Assembly: GCF_002802875.1 (NCBI RefSeq)
Contig: NZ_PEBI01000003.1
Span: forward strand, 350,306-414,305
Length of the DNA stretch: 64,000 nt
Reading direction: 5' to 3'
Source of the DNA: Bifidobacterium primatium
Lineage (GTDB): Bacteria > Actinomycetota > Actinomycetes > Actinomycetales > Bifidobacteriaceae
Shown here: in pieces, positions 35,677 to 45,936 of the stretch
Layout of the letters: each line of letters starts with the position of its first letter
Position numbering within the stretch: the stretch's first letter is position 1
Notes under the pieces: model-generated
The model's database searches: none
Seen by the model: the letters and a program-made list of their open reading frames with translations, nothing else
What the model was told of the DNA's origin: nothing
Made by a program: the position numbers and the translations under genes

Positions 35677-35691
35677 ATCCTCCGGGAGGAT
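35677..35691. promoter_or_regulatory. 15-base palindrome in the sensor-kinase promoter region
   Basis: ATCCTCC-G-GGAGGAT, an exact dyad overlapping a possible -35 TTGCAC (35691-35696) that is 16 bases from TAGTCT (35713-35718). A regulator bound here could control the kinase/regulator operon. A related half, ATCATCATCCGAGGAG, lies just upstream. Confidence 0.4.
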
Positions 35692-35718
35692 TGCACACGA
35701 CCGACGAACGATTAGTCT

Positions 35719-38301
35719 ATGGGTGTGATTGCTTTCCGAAACGTCGCGAACACCGTCCGACGATTCATCGACCGTCGTCTCATATCGGACGTCATACTGG
35801 CGTTGGCATTGACCGCCCTGCTCAGCCTGACCACCTCGTCGAACGATCTTTGGGGGCTGCAGGACGGGCTGCTGTTCCCCACGTCGGACAGGGCGCTTAC
35901 AGCATGGACGTGGATATACGCCCTGCCGCTGGCCTTCCGGCGTAAGGCACCGCACGCCTCGGCCGTACTGTTCGTGACGTTGTGCATCATCCAGCTCGTG
36001 TTCGGTCCGGCGCTGGTGGTCACCGACTGTTTCGCACTGATGCAGTTGTATGCCGTGATTGCATACGGCCGACGCGAGACCGCACGACCGTTCATCATCA
36101 TCGCGGTGGGCATGGCCTTCCTGACGACGGGCGTCAACACCGAGGTGATTGCCTTTGGTCCGCTGACCATGACCGGAACCGAACGCTATCAGACGGCACC
36201 GTATGAGTGCCTTACGCCGGCGGGCACGATGGACCTCGGATCATGCGACCCCGCCCTACGCACCAACGCCGCCATCATGCTGGGCATGATACTGATTCCG
36301 GTCATCGCGGTCATCATCATGGCGTACTGGCAGCGGGCGCGACTCGCCACCGCACGATGGATGCAGGAACGCAACGCGGCATTGGAGGCCCGACGCGAGG
36401 AGGAGTCCCACATCGCGGCGCTCGCCGAACGCGCACGCATCGCCCGCGACATGCATGACGTGGTGGCGCACACGCTGTCCATCATCATCGTGCAGGCGGA
36501 CGGCGGACGGTTCGCCGGCGCCAACGACCGAGAACTCGCCAAATCGACGATGACGACCATCCGCGACGAAAGCGCGAAGGCGCTCGCCGACATGCAGCGT
36601 CTGCTCGGCATCTTCGGCGGGCACCATGACGACGGGACCGACGCCATGAAGGAATCACCCACGCATCACGACGAATCGGAGGACGACGACCATCCGAGCT
36701 ATGCCAACATCGACGGGCTGGTCGCCCAAGCGAGGAACGCCGACTCAGACCTGCGTCTGGAACGCAAAGTGCTCGGCAATCCCCTCCCCGACAAGCTTGG
36801 CGCCCCGGCGCAGATCGTCGTCTATCGTATAATGCAGGAATCGTTGACGAACATCCGCAAGTACGCCGGGTCGGACGTGCACGCGGACATCGAGGAGCAA
36901 TGGGACGAGGATGGACTGCGGCTGCGCATTCTCGACGACGGCAGGGGCGCCGCGTCGATGGCCGACGGTCATACGCAGGGCTATGGGCTCATCGGCATGA
37001 GGGAACGGCTGACCTCGCTGGGAGGCTCCGGCACCGCCGGACCCCGAATCGGAGGAGGATTCGAGGTGACGGCGTTCATTCCCTACGCCTCCTCCCCCGA
37101 TATGCGCGATCCGGTCGATTCGACCGCCGGCGGATGCGGTGAATCCCCGCTTACGGCATCCGTTGCGAACGGCGAACGCAGCGGCACTGCCGGGCGGATA
37201 TCGACGCGCGTAGCCAGTGGCTTCAAACAGGCCGTAATCGACCATATTCATACGATGGTCAATACCATACGAAATGACCGAGAAGACCGACACGCAGGCA
37301 AGGCACCGGAGACCGACGACTTCAACATCATCGAGAAAGTATCCGAATGGACCGAACGCCATTACCTGCTGATGGACCTGCTTGTCGCCGTGGCACTGTT
37401 CATGATGTACTACGTCTCGGCGGCGAACGGCATGACGTCGGGATATGCCGCGGTGCGAAACCTCTCCAACATGCTGACGCTGCTGCCGCTGGTATGGCGA
37501 CGACGGTTCCCGCAGGCCAGCGCCGCGGTGTTCGCCGCGGTCACGATCCTCGAACTGCTGGCATTGCCGTGGAACACCCTGGCGCCATTGGTGTCGGTGT
37601 ATTCCGTGTATTCGGTGACGCTGTACGGGCCGAGAACCGCGAAACGATGGGTCATCCCCACGATCGCGCTCGGCTCGCTCACGTTCGCCGTCAACTTCAC
37701 CGCGCAGAACTACCTCGGCATGTCCATGACAACACTGATCGGCAGCATTCCCGCAATCATGGGGGACACCGGAACGACGAAGTCCATCGGGGCGCTGCCC
37801 GTGCTGCTGACCTGCACGTTCGCCGCGTGTATAACGCTGTTTGGCGTGATGGCGGCGGGCATGTGGTCGCGGGCCCGAGGCGCGAACATGCTGGTGCTGC
37901 AGGCGCGCGAGGAGGCGCTGCGTGACGAGGAGGCCAAGCAGAGAATCCTCGCGGCGAACATGGAACGCGACCGCATCGGCGCGAACATCCGGGCGGACGT
38001 TTCCGACACCTTGCTCGGAGTCATGGGCAAGGCCGACGCGGGACTGCGGCTGCTTGATTCGAATGATACCGACACACAGATGATATCCGACGCGTTCGCC
38101 GGCATTGCCAAGGAAGGCCGTGCTGCGCTGAAGCGCATGAGACAGTTGCTCGGCGTGCTGCGCGAAACCGGATTCAGCGACGACGCGCAACGTGAGGGAA
38201 TGAGGCTGGCTCCCGCAAGTCCTTTGGACGAGCAGCTACAGTGGAAGGCCGGAGGACCAACGGGCGGCGCCGTATCGGACGACACCGGCCGATCCCAGTG
38301 A
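35719..38301 (+). CDS. NarL-type sensor histidine kinase with a second, degenerate kinase half
   Basis: 860 residues. First half: about five transmembrane helices, DHp motif RIARDMHDVVAHTLS with phospho-acceptor His246, and HATPase_c with MQESLTNIRKYA, LRILDDGRGA and GYGLIGMRERL, ending about residue 455. Second half: again about five helices (from LLMDLLVAVALFMMYY) and a coiled segment with ERDRIGANIRADVSDTL, which aligns without gaps to the first DHp but has Arg758 in place of His and no ATPase domain. The whole protein is thus an internal duplication with an inactive second copy. No SD; an in-frame GTG at 35725 is 7 bases after a -10-like TAGTCT. Followed by its response regulator. Confidence 0.88.
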   Translation: MGVIAFRNVANTVRRFIDRRLISDVILALALTALLSLTTSSNDLWGLQDGLLFPTSDRALTAWTWIYALPLAFRRKAPHASAVLFVTLCIIQLVFGPALVVTDCFALMQLYAVIAYGRRETARPFIIIAVGMAFLTTGVNTEVIAFGPLTMTGTERYQTAPYECLTPAGTMDLGSCDPALRTNAAIMLGMILIPVIAVIIMAYWQRARLATARWMQERNAALEARREEESHIAALAERARIARDMHDVVAHTLSIIIVQADGGRFAGANDRELAKSTMTTIRDESAKALADMQRLLGIFGGHHDDGTDAMKESPTHHDESEDDDHPSYANIDGLVAQARNADSDLRLERKVLGNPLPDKLGAPAQIVVYRIMQESLTNIRKYAGSDVHADIEEQWDEDGLRLRILDDGRGAASMADGHTQGYGLIGMRERLTSLGGSGTAGPRIGGGFEVTAFIPYASSPDMRDPVDSTAGGCGESPLTASVANGERSGTAGRISTRVASGFKQAVIDHIHTMVNTIRNDREDRHAGKAPETDDFNIIEKVSEWTERHYLLMDLLVAVALFMMYYVSAANGMTSGYAAVRNLSNMLTLLPLVWRRRFPQASAAVFAAVTILELLALPWNTLAPLVSVYSVYSVTLYGPRTAKRWVIPTIALGSLTFAVNFTAQNYLGMSMTTLIGSIPAIMGDTGTTKSIGALPVLLTCTFAACITLFGVMAAGMWSRARGANMLVLQAREEALRDEEAKQRILAANMERDRIGANIRADVSDTLLGVMGKADAGLRLLDSNDTDTQMISDAFAGIAKEGRAALKRMRQLLGVLRETGFSDDAQREGMRLAPASPLDEQLQWKAGGPTGGAVSDDTGRSQ

Positions 38302-38323
38302 ACGGCAAGGAAGGGAAGGATTC

Positions 38324-39034
38324 ATGACGGACATGTCGCAGCATTGCATTCGCGTGGTCATCGCGGACGACCAGGAGCTGGTCCGCGCCGGATTCGCCAT
38401 GGTCATCGGCTCGCAGCCCGACCTCGCCGTGGTCGGCCAGGCGGGCGACGGCGCCGAGGCGGTGGCTACGGTCGAACGGCTGCATCCGGATGTGGTGCTC
38501 ATGGACGTGCGCATGCCCGGCATGGACGGCATCGAGGCCACGCGACTCATCACCGCGTCGTCGCAGGACGGTGCCGACACCGAGGAGGCGCACACGACGA
38601 AGGTCATCATCCTGACGACCTTCGACCTGGACGAATACGTGATGGCCGCCATCAATGCAGGAGCCTCCGGGTTCCTGCTCAAGGACACCGAGCCGGAGGC
38701 GCTGCTCGACGCCATCCGCACGGTATATCAGGGCAACGCCATCATCGCGCCCTCGGCCACCAAACGCCTCATCGAGAAGATGAGCGACGGCCGCATCGCG
38801 CAACGGTCCGCTCCCCCGGCGGACTACACCGACCCCGAGCTCGAACTGCTCACCGACCGCGAGCGCGAGGTGCTGGTCGAGATCGCGCATGGGCTGAGTA
38901 ATCAGGAGATCGCCGACAAGCTGTTCGTGAGTCTGCCGACGGTGAAGACGCATGTGGCGCATATTCTCGCGAAGATCAACGCGCGTGACCGCGTGCAGGC
39001 GGTGGTGTTCGCCTACGAGAACCATCTGGTGTAG
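38324..39034 (+). CDS. LuxR/NarL-family response regulator
   Basis: 236 residues. Receiver domain with acidic pair VIADDQELVRAGF, phospho-acceptor Asp in HPDVVLMDVRMPGMDG and Lys in GFLLKDTEPEA; then a LuxR-type helix-turn-helix (LTDREREVLVEIAHGLSNQE, IADKLFVSLPTVKTHVAHIL). It starts 22 bases after the kinase stop, with an AAGGAAGGGAAGG tract supplying the SD. Phosphorylated dimers should bind DNA. The convergent ABC exporter is a likely target. Confidence 0.95.
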   Translation: MTDMSQHCIRVVIADDQELVRAGFAMVIGSQPDLAVVGQAGDGAEAVATVERLHPDVVLMDVRMPGMDGIEATRLITASSQDGADTEEAHTTKVIILTTFDLDEYVMAAINAGASGFLLKDTEPEALLDAIRTVYQGNAIIAPSATKRLIEKMSDGRIAQRSAPPADYTDPELELLTDREREVLVEIAHGLSNQEIADKLFVSLPTVKTHVAHILAKINARDRVQAVVFAYENHLV

Positions 39035-39103
39035 TTTCGCCTGCCGCCGTCGACGAGTCGAATCAGAGCGGTTCGGGCACCCACCATCCACTCCGGAATG
39101 GAC

Positions 39104-39146
39104 GATGCCCGCCGTTTCACGTCCGGAGACGTGTCGTGCGGGCATC
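39104..39146. terminator. compound hairpin between the response regulator and ABC permease
   Basis: Outer arms 39104-39111 and 39139-39146 (GATGCCCG/CGGGCATC) enclose an inner stem CACGTC-CGGA-GACGTG. The 215-base spacer between these convergent genes otherwise shows only a weaker inverted repeat near 39213-39237. Confidence 0.55.
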
Positions 39147-39249
39147 ACTGGGGAATGCGATTCTTCTCTTATCTGTTGTGTTCCGTTATAGGTTTTCCGT
39201 CTGGGAGAAACCTTGGTGGTTCATCGATGTTCTCCCTGAAAGCGGCGGG

Positions 39250-41871
39250 CTAGGCCTCGGCCAGCGCCTCCACGGGCGCGGTGCGTACCGCCCGGCGGGC
39301 GGGCGCAACGCTGGCGATGAGTGCCGCCAATGCCGCGACCAGCAGGATGACCGCGTACATGCGCCAGTCGACCGGGTATCGCACGGTGCCGATCGAGGAG
39401 AGCGCCACGTTCGAGCCGAGCCAGCCGAATATCGTGCCGACGACGAGACCGACGACGCCGCTGCCGAGCGAGATGAGCAGCGCTTCGACGGCAAGCGAAC
39501 GGCGCAGCTGGCCGCGGGTCATGCCGATGGCCCGCAGGGTGGCCGATTCGCGGGTGCGTTCGATCACCGACAACGACAGCGTGTTGGCCACACCGACGAG
39601 GGCGATGAGCACAGCGACGGCAAGCAGGGCAAAGAGCACCGCCATGACCATGTCGATCTCCTGGTTCCATTGCATGCGTTCGGCGATGGAGCCGGTGACC
39701 TGTACGCCGGGTTCGTCGCTGACTGCGTCCTGGACTGCGGCGAACAGGTCGGCCGGCGTGGTGGTGCCATCGGATTTCACCCAGATCTGCGTGGTGACGG
39801 GCACGCCGGATGCCTTAATCACCGCGGGGTCGACGAGGGCCACGCCCGCATAGTCGGAGCTGATGCGGAAGTCGGATTTGTATGCCGTCAACGTGGTGGT
39901 TCCGGCGGTGTTTCCGGAGTCGTGGGAGGCGTTCATGGCGCTGAAGGAGACGTCGACCTTGCCGCCGTTGGAGATGGGGTTGGTCTTGTCGCCCATCGTC
40001 GTCATCATGTCGATGGTGTCGCGTCCGATGGGGTGCGTGGCTTCGGTGGCGTTGAATACCTTGGTTCGCTGGCGTTCGCTAATGCCGACCGCTTCGACGG
40101 TGACCTTATCGGAGGAGCCGGGCTGTTTCCATTGGGCTATGGCGGTGGCGACGGGTTCGGCCGCTTCCACGCCATGGACACCGGTGATCTTCTTGACCAT
40201 GCGCTGGTCGAGGTTCGGCCCGGTGACCTGCAGGTCCACGCTGTAACGGGAGTCGAGCGCTCCCGCGGCGGTGGCTTTGGCACTGGCCGCGCCGGTGCCG
40301 ATGCATGACACCAGGGTGACGCCGATGAGCAGGGCGGCTCCGGTGGCGGCGATGCGTCGGGGATTCCTGCGGATGTTCGCCGAGGCGATGGCCGCGCTCG
40401 GTCCGATATGGCCGACCAGTGAGCCGGCACCGTGCAGGAGCGCCGGCAGCCATCGGATGGCCGACATCAGCAGGCCGAGGAACGCCAGGGCCATGCCGGC
40501 CATGAGCGGCAGGAGGATGACGTCGCCGCTGATCATCGTGCTCTGGTGGAGGTCGAGCCTCCGGTTCTGCCAGACGGCGAACGCCATTGCCGCGACGCCG
40601 AGGATGAGCATGAGTATGCTGGCGAGCATGCGTACAAGGCCTGTGCGGCGGGTGTCGGCCAGTTCGATGGGCCGCAGCGCCTCCAATGGGGACACCGCCG
40701 TGGTGGATCGTGCGGCTCCGAGGGAGGAGAGCATGGTGACGGCCACGCCGAACACGAGCGGCACCCAGAACACCTGCGGCGTGAGGACGAGCGCGAATTC
40801 GATGCCCTGCAAACGCAGTCCGGAGACGTGCAGCCCGCCCATGAGTGCCAACGCGGAGGCCACGCCGAGCGTGGACGAGATCAGTCCCAGCAGCGCGGCC
40901 TCGCCGAGCACGGAGGCGTACAGCTGCCCCTTGCGTGCGCCGATGGCGCGCAGCAGCGCCAATGTTCGGCGACGACGCGCCACCAGCACCTGAAAGGTGT
41001 TGGCGATCACCAGCGCGGCGACGAACATGGCGAGCGCGCCGAAAGCGAGCATGAACGTGGTGATGATGTCGGTGCCGTTGCCGCTGAGCTGCTTCATCTG
41101 CTTGTCGGCGTAGTCGTTCACGTCGGTGACGGTGATGCCGGACGGCAGCGCCTTGCGCACCTGGGATATCACCTGCTCCTCGCTGGAGCCGTGCGGAGGC
41201 TCGACGAGCAGATACAGTACGCCGGCGGGCAGGTCGTCGAAGCTCTCGCCAACGCCGGACATGATGGCGGTGTCCCGTTCGCTGATGGCCGCCGCTCCCC
41301 CGTACGAGGCGAATGCGCCGTTGTCGTCGCTGGTGAGACCGACGATCTTCTCGCGCAGGACATGCGCCGTGTTCGCGCCGGCATAATCGGAGGAGTTGTC
41401 GATGGTAATGACGTCGCCGAGCCCCACCCCGAGCCGGTCGGCCGCGTCGGCCGGCAGCGCCATCTCGCCGTCGGCCTTCGGCCATGCGCCCTTGGTGAGG
41501 GCGATGGGCATGAGCCGGCTGTTGCCGGCGACGGGGATTACCGGCAGTGTGGAATGCTTGCCTCCGAAGCTGGCCTGCACCTGCGCGCCGACGTTCGGCC
41601 GCACGCCGGCGACGCCGTCGATGCGGTCAAGACGGTCGATATGGTAGTCGGCCACGGTGCGCATCGCATTCGCCGGATCGTCGTCGGATGCGGCGACGGC
41701 GTAGTTGGCGTCGCCGAACATGGCGGTCATCTGGCGTCGCATCGAATGGTCGAGCGTGTTGCCGAACAGGAAGGTGCTGGAGATGAACAGCGTGCCGATG
41801 AGGATGGCGATGCCGGCGGGGATGAGCATCTTCGCGTTGCGGCGCATCAGTCGGATGGTGATGGAGAACAT
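39250..41871 (-). CDS. MacB/FtsX-type ABC transporter permease
   Basis: 873 residues with two FtsX domains. An N-terminal helix (MLIPAGIAILIGTLFISSTF) is followed by a large extracytoplasmic domain, three helices around FMLAFGALAMFVAALVIANT, two further helices, and a second copy with a large domain and helices at the C-terminus (MAVLFALLAVAVLIALVGVA). RRTLALLRAIGARKGQL and ESATLRAIGMTRGQLRRSL are cytosolic coupling segments. Such permeases export peptides, lipids or antibiotics. ATG is preceded by GGAAAGAG. It follows its ATPase by 29 bases. Confidence 0.9.
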   Translation of the reverse strand: MFSITIRLMRRNAKMLIPAGIAILIGTLFISSTFLFGNTLDHSMRRQMTAMFGDANYAVAASDDDPANAMRTVADYHIDRLDRIDGVAGVRPNVGAQVQASFGGKHSTLPVIPVAGNSRLMPIALTKGAWPKADGEMALPADAADRLGVGLGDVITIDNSSDYAGANTAHVLREKIVGLTSDDNGAFASYGGAAAISERDTAIMSGVGESFDDLPAGVLYLLVEPPHGSSEEQVISQVRKALPSGITVTDVNDYADKQMKQLSGNGTDIITTFMLAFGALAMFVAALVIANTFQVLVARRRRTLALLRAIGARKGQLYASVLGEAALLGLISSTLGVASALALMGGLHVSGLRLQGIEFALVLTPQVFWVPLVFGVAVTMLSSLGAARSTTAVSPLEALRPIELADTRRTGLVRMLASILMLILGVAAMAFAVWQNRRLDLHQSTMISGDVILLPLMAGMALAFLGLLMSAIRWLPALLHGAGSLVGHIGPSAAIASANIRRNPRRIAATGAALLIGVTLVSCIGTGAASAKATAAGALDSRYSVDLQVTGPNLDQRMVKKITGVHGVEAAEPVATAIAQWKQPGSSDKVTVEAVGISERQRTKVFNATEATHPIGRDTIDMMTTMGDKTNPISNGGKVDVSFSAMNASHDSGNTAGTTTLTAYKSDFRISSDYAGVALVDPAVIKASGVPVTTQIWVKSDGTTTPADLFAAVQDAVSDEPGVQVTGSIAERMQWNQEIDMVMAVLFALLAVAVLIALVGVANTLSLSVIERTRESATLRAIGMTRGQLRRSLAVEALLISLGSGVVGLVVGTIFGWLGSNVALSSIGTVRYPVDWRMYAVILLVAALAALIASVAPARRAVRTAPVEALAEA

Positions 41872-41900
41872 TGGTGGTCTCTTTCCTCTCGTACCGTGGC

Positions 41901-42791
<891 letters not shown>

Positions 42792-42848
42792 CGTCTTTTT
42801 CCTTTCGTTCGGTCTCCGGGCCATGACGGCCCTGCTGGTTACCAAACT

Positions 42849-42894
42849 ACGGAAAAACGGATGCCCGCCATATCATGCGTGGGACGGAAAAACG
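42849..42894. repeat. direct repeat ACGGAAAAACG upstream of the ABC exporter
   Basis: Exact 11-base copies at 42849-42859 and 42884-42894, both in the same orientation, starts 35 bases apart. They lie 58-103 bases upstream of the ATPase start, a typical position for activator sites. Confidence 0.45.
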
Positions 42895-42932
42895 ATGACG
42901 GCCCATCATCCCCGAGGATGATGGGCCGTCAT
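42895..42932 (-). terminator. hairpin terminator after the DHA2 exporter gene
   Basis: Perfect 17-base arms (42895-42911 and 42916-42932) with a 4-base CCGA loop, 19 bases beyond the minus-strand stop at 42952. Confidence 0.8.
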
Positions 42933-42951
42933 AATCAACGTCGTGATCGGG

Positions 42952-44463
42952 CTAACGACGCCGTGCGCGGATGCGGAAGGCGAAGGCCAACGCCACGAAC
43001 GCGGCCAGACAGATGAGAATCATGGCGGCGAACGTCCACGCACCGCCGACCGCAGTGGCGTGCGCGAATGCCGGCGTGCCTTCCCCGCCGGCACCGGCCT
43101 GGGCGATGGTGAGGATGGTGGAGAACAGCGTGGTGCCGGCGGCTCCACCGAACTGCAGCATGGTGTTGAAGATGGCGTTGCCGTCCGGAGTGAACTGTGC
43201 GGGGATGGCGCTCAGGGCACTGGTCATGATGTTGGAGTAGCCGAGCGCATAGCTAAGTCCGAAGATGAAGTAGAATCCGGCGAGCGTCGCCGGGGTCAGG
43301 CGCATGGAGAAGACGAGCAGCAGCACCGGTCCGATGATGGCCACGGCAAAGGCCGAAAGAATCGGACGCGTGGGGCCGAATCGGTCGTAGAGCACGCCGC
43401 CTACGGGCGCGAAGAACGCGCCGATCAATGCGCCGGGCAATACGAGCGCGCCGGCGAGGAAGGCGCTGGTGCCAAGCGATAGCTGGGCGAGGTTGGTGAT
43501 CACGTAGCCGAATCCGATGCCCACCACCGGCAGTATCGCATAGGCCAGCAGATGCAGCAGCACCACCGGGTCACGCAGGATGCCGAGTCGGATGAGCGGC
43601 GAGAACGACCGTCTGGACGAGTATCCGAAGAACAGCAGCGACAGCACGCCGATTGCAAGGCTTGCGCCGGCAATGCCCGCCGACTGTGCGAACGGGGCAC
43701 CGTTGACGGCCTCGCTGATGGCCACTCCGGCCTGGTTCAACGCCATGATCAGTCCAGCCAGGCCGAGCACGATGGCGAGGAACTGCAGCGGATTGAGCTG
43801 TGCGAACTGGGTGGGCGTCTTCTGCTCGATGCACAGGAGCCCCACGATGAGCGACACCACCATCACCGGCAGGATGAGCACGAAAATCGCACGCCATGGC
43901 AGCACGCTGGAGATGGCGCCGCCCACGGTGGGTCCGATGGCCGGGGCCACGGTGATGACGAGGGATCCGACGCCCATGAGCCGACCGATCTTCGTCCGCG
44001 GCGACTGCTCGAGGATGATGTTGATCATCAGCGGCGTGGCGACGCCCGAACCCACGCCCTGGATGATGCGGGCCACGATGAGCACCGGGAAGCTGTGGCC
44101 GAAGATCATGATGACGCATCCGACTACGGCGAGAACGACCGCGGCCACGAAGATGGCCTTCAACGGGAAACGTCGTTTGAGATACGAGCTGATGGGCATG
44201 GTGACGGCCACCGACAGCAGGTATATGGTGGTGATCCACTGCACGGTGGCGGTGCCGACGTTGAGCTCCCGCATGAGTTCGGGGAACAGCACGGTCATCA
44301 CCGTTTCGGTCAGGATGCCGAAGAACGCCAGCGAGCCGACGGCGAAGATGGCGCCTATCAGCTTGCGCGGTATTCTTTCGTCGGATACGGCTCCCGCCGT
44401 TCCGCCGTCCCCCGAGGGGGGCGTCATCGTTTCGTGTTCCACCTTGGGCCGCGGTTCCTTCAC
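42952..44463 (-). CDS. MFS drug:H+ antiporter-2 (DHA2) family exporter
   Basis: 503 residues, about fourteen helices, of the EmrB/QacA type. Conserved motifs: LFPELMRELNVGTATVQWIT, a shortened motif A region (MPISSYLKRRFPLKAIFVAA), RIIQGVGSGVATPLMINIIL with motif C-like GVGSLVITVAPAIGPTVGGA. The N-terminus is hydrophilic. GTG start follows AAGGAT; an ATG 12 codons later is another option. Likely exports hydrophobic drugs or related compounds. Confidence 0.85.
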   Translation of the reverse strand: MKEPRPKVEHETMTPPSGDGGTAGAVSDERIPRKLIGAIFAVGSLAFFGILTETVMTVLFPELMRELNVGTATVQWITTIYLLSVAVTMPISSYLKRRFPLKAIFVAAVVLAVVGCVIMIFGHSFPVLIVARIIQGVGSGVATPLMINIILEQSPRTKIGRLMGVGSLVITVAPAIGPTVGGAISSVLPWRAIFVLILPVMVVSLIVGLLCIEQKTPTQFAQLNPLQFLAIVLGLAGLIMALNQAGVAISEAVNGAPFAQSAGIAGASLAIGVLSLLFFGYSSRRSFSPLIRLGILRDPVVLLHLLAYAILPVVGIGFGYVITNLAQLSLGTSAFLAGALVLPGALIGAFFAPVGGVLYDRFGPTRPILSAFAVAIIGPVLLLVFSMRLTPATLAGFYFIFGLSYALGYSNIMTSALSAIPAQFTPDGNAIFNTMLQFGGAAGTTLFSTILTIAQAGAGGEGTPAFAHATAVGGAWTFAAMILICLAAFVALAFAFRIRARRR

Positions 44464-44630
44464 GATTCCATCCTTACGTCACATCATCGGAATTTCGAAA
44501 CGCTCTTCGTTACGCCCATTACGGATCCCATCCCTGAGGGTCCATGTCATCCACTGCGAGCCGGTACAAAAGCATGGAGCAGTGTAGCAGCACGGGCGAG
44601 ACAAGCGGCACGGCCCGAGGCACTCGGCGT

Positions 44631-45806
44631 CTATGCCTCGAGGGCCGCCTCCAGTCCGGCGGTCACGTCGACCGGATGGCCGAGCTCGGCGAGCGCCGAG
44701 CCGAGCACGCCAAGTGCGGTGACGACCTTCTGCCGGCTGGCGGTGTATCCCATGTGGCCGATGCGGATGAGGCGGCCGGCCTCGTCGCCGAGGCCTCCGG
44801 AGATGTGCAGGCCGTATTCGTCGTCCATGATGCCGCGCAGCTTCCGATCGTCGATGCCGTCGGGCACGGTGACGGCGGTGACGGAGTTGGCCATGTTGGC
44901 GTCGTCATCCACCCATAGCTCCAATCCCATGGCGCGGACGCCGGCACGGGTGGCCCTGGCCGCGCGTTCGTGACGGGCGATGGACGCATCGATGCCGCCC
45001 TCGTCCATGATGATGTCCAATGCGGCCTTCAGCCCGTATATCGACGAAATCGGCGGCGTGTACGGCACATAGTCGCGCTCCACCCACTGCCGCCACGGCA
45101 GGAACGACAGATACGAACGTTCGTATCGACCGGTCCGTGCAGTGACGGCCTCGGCACGCTCCCATGCGCGACCGCTCAGGGCGACCAGCGACATGCCGGG
45201 CGTCGATCCGAGGCATTTCTGCGTGCCGGTGACGCATACGTCGACCCCCCATTCGTCGAACCGCACATCGGAGCCGCCAACGCCGGAGACGGAATCGACG
45301 ATGGTGAGCACGCCACGCTCATGGCATTCGCGGCAGATGGCCTCCATCGGGTTCTCGGAGGCGGACGGGGTCTCGGAGTGCACGAAGGCCAGAACCTTCG
45401 CGTCGGGATGCCGATCGAGCGCCCCGCGCACCTGGTCGATGGGCACGGACGTGTTGTACGGCACGGCCACGTCGACGACGTCGCCGCCGTAGGCGCGCAG
45501 CACCTTGGCGTACCCGGCTCCATAGTAGCCCGACGCCAGGTTGACGCATACGTCGCCGGGCTCGACGAGGTTGTAGGCGGCCATCTCCAGCCCGAGAATC
45601 GACTCGCCCTCGATCGGCAGTACGCGCCCGTTCGTCTTGAACAGCTTCGACAGGTCGGCGCTGACCGACAGCATGAGTTCGACGAAGTTGTCGGTGCGGT
45701 GGTGCACCATCTGCTGGCCCATCGCGGCCAGCACCTGCGGATAGACCGAGCAGGGGCCCGACGCCATCATGAGGTCGGGGATGCGGGTGCGGAATTCGGT
45801 GGTCAT
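44631..45806 (-). CDS. class V aminotransferase (alanine-glyoxylate/serine-pyruvate type)
   Basis: 391 residues, PLP-dependent. N-terminal SGPCSVYPQVLAAMGQQMVHHR is the family opening; TGTQKCLGSTPGMSLV holds the PLP lysine (about residue 196), and VSGVGGSDVRFDEW precedes it. Members transfer amino groups between alanine or serine and glyoxylate or pyruvate, or act on phosphoserine or ureidoglycine. AGGAGG sits 4 bases before the ATG, a strong start. Divergent from the ROK regulator, which might control it. Confidence 0.87.
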   Translation of the reverse strand: MTTEFRTRIPDLMMASGPCSVYPQVLAAMGQQMVHHRTDNFVELMLSVSADLSKLFKTNGRVLPIEGESILGLEMAAYNLVEPGDVCVNLASGYYGAGYAKVLRAYGGDVVDVAVPYNTSVPIDQVRGALDRHPDAKVLAFVHSETPSASENPMEAICRECHERGVLTIVDSVSGVGGSDVRFDEWGVDVCVTGTQKCLGSTPGMSLVALSGRAWERAEAVTARTGRYERSYLSFLPWRQWVERDYVPYTPPISSIYGLKAALDIIMDEGGIDASIARHERAARATRAGVRAMGLELWVDDDANMANSVTAVTVPDGIDDRKLRGIMDDEYGLHISGGLGDEAGRLIRIGHMGYTASRQKVVTALGVLGSALAELGHPVDVTAGLEAALEA

Positions 45807-45909
45807 GATGCCTCCTATCATTCGAGACGTTCACTCATCGTCATCGTAGTCGCGGAACATGAACGACGACACTTATCGAAAGGTTGCTCGAAGAAGTGCC
45901 GTCAGCCGA

Positions 45910-45915
45910 TACAAT
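45910..45915 (+). promoter_or_regulatory. TACAAT -10-like element inside the longer ROK reading frame
   Basis: A consensus-like -10 hexamer with no good -35 at 17 bases (TTGCTC is 20 bases away). If used, transcription begins near 45922, so the ATG at 45859 could not be the start of the ROK protein. Confidence 0.35.
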
Positions 45916-45936
45916 GGGCGATGGAAAGGCTTTCGA

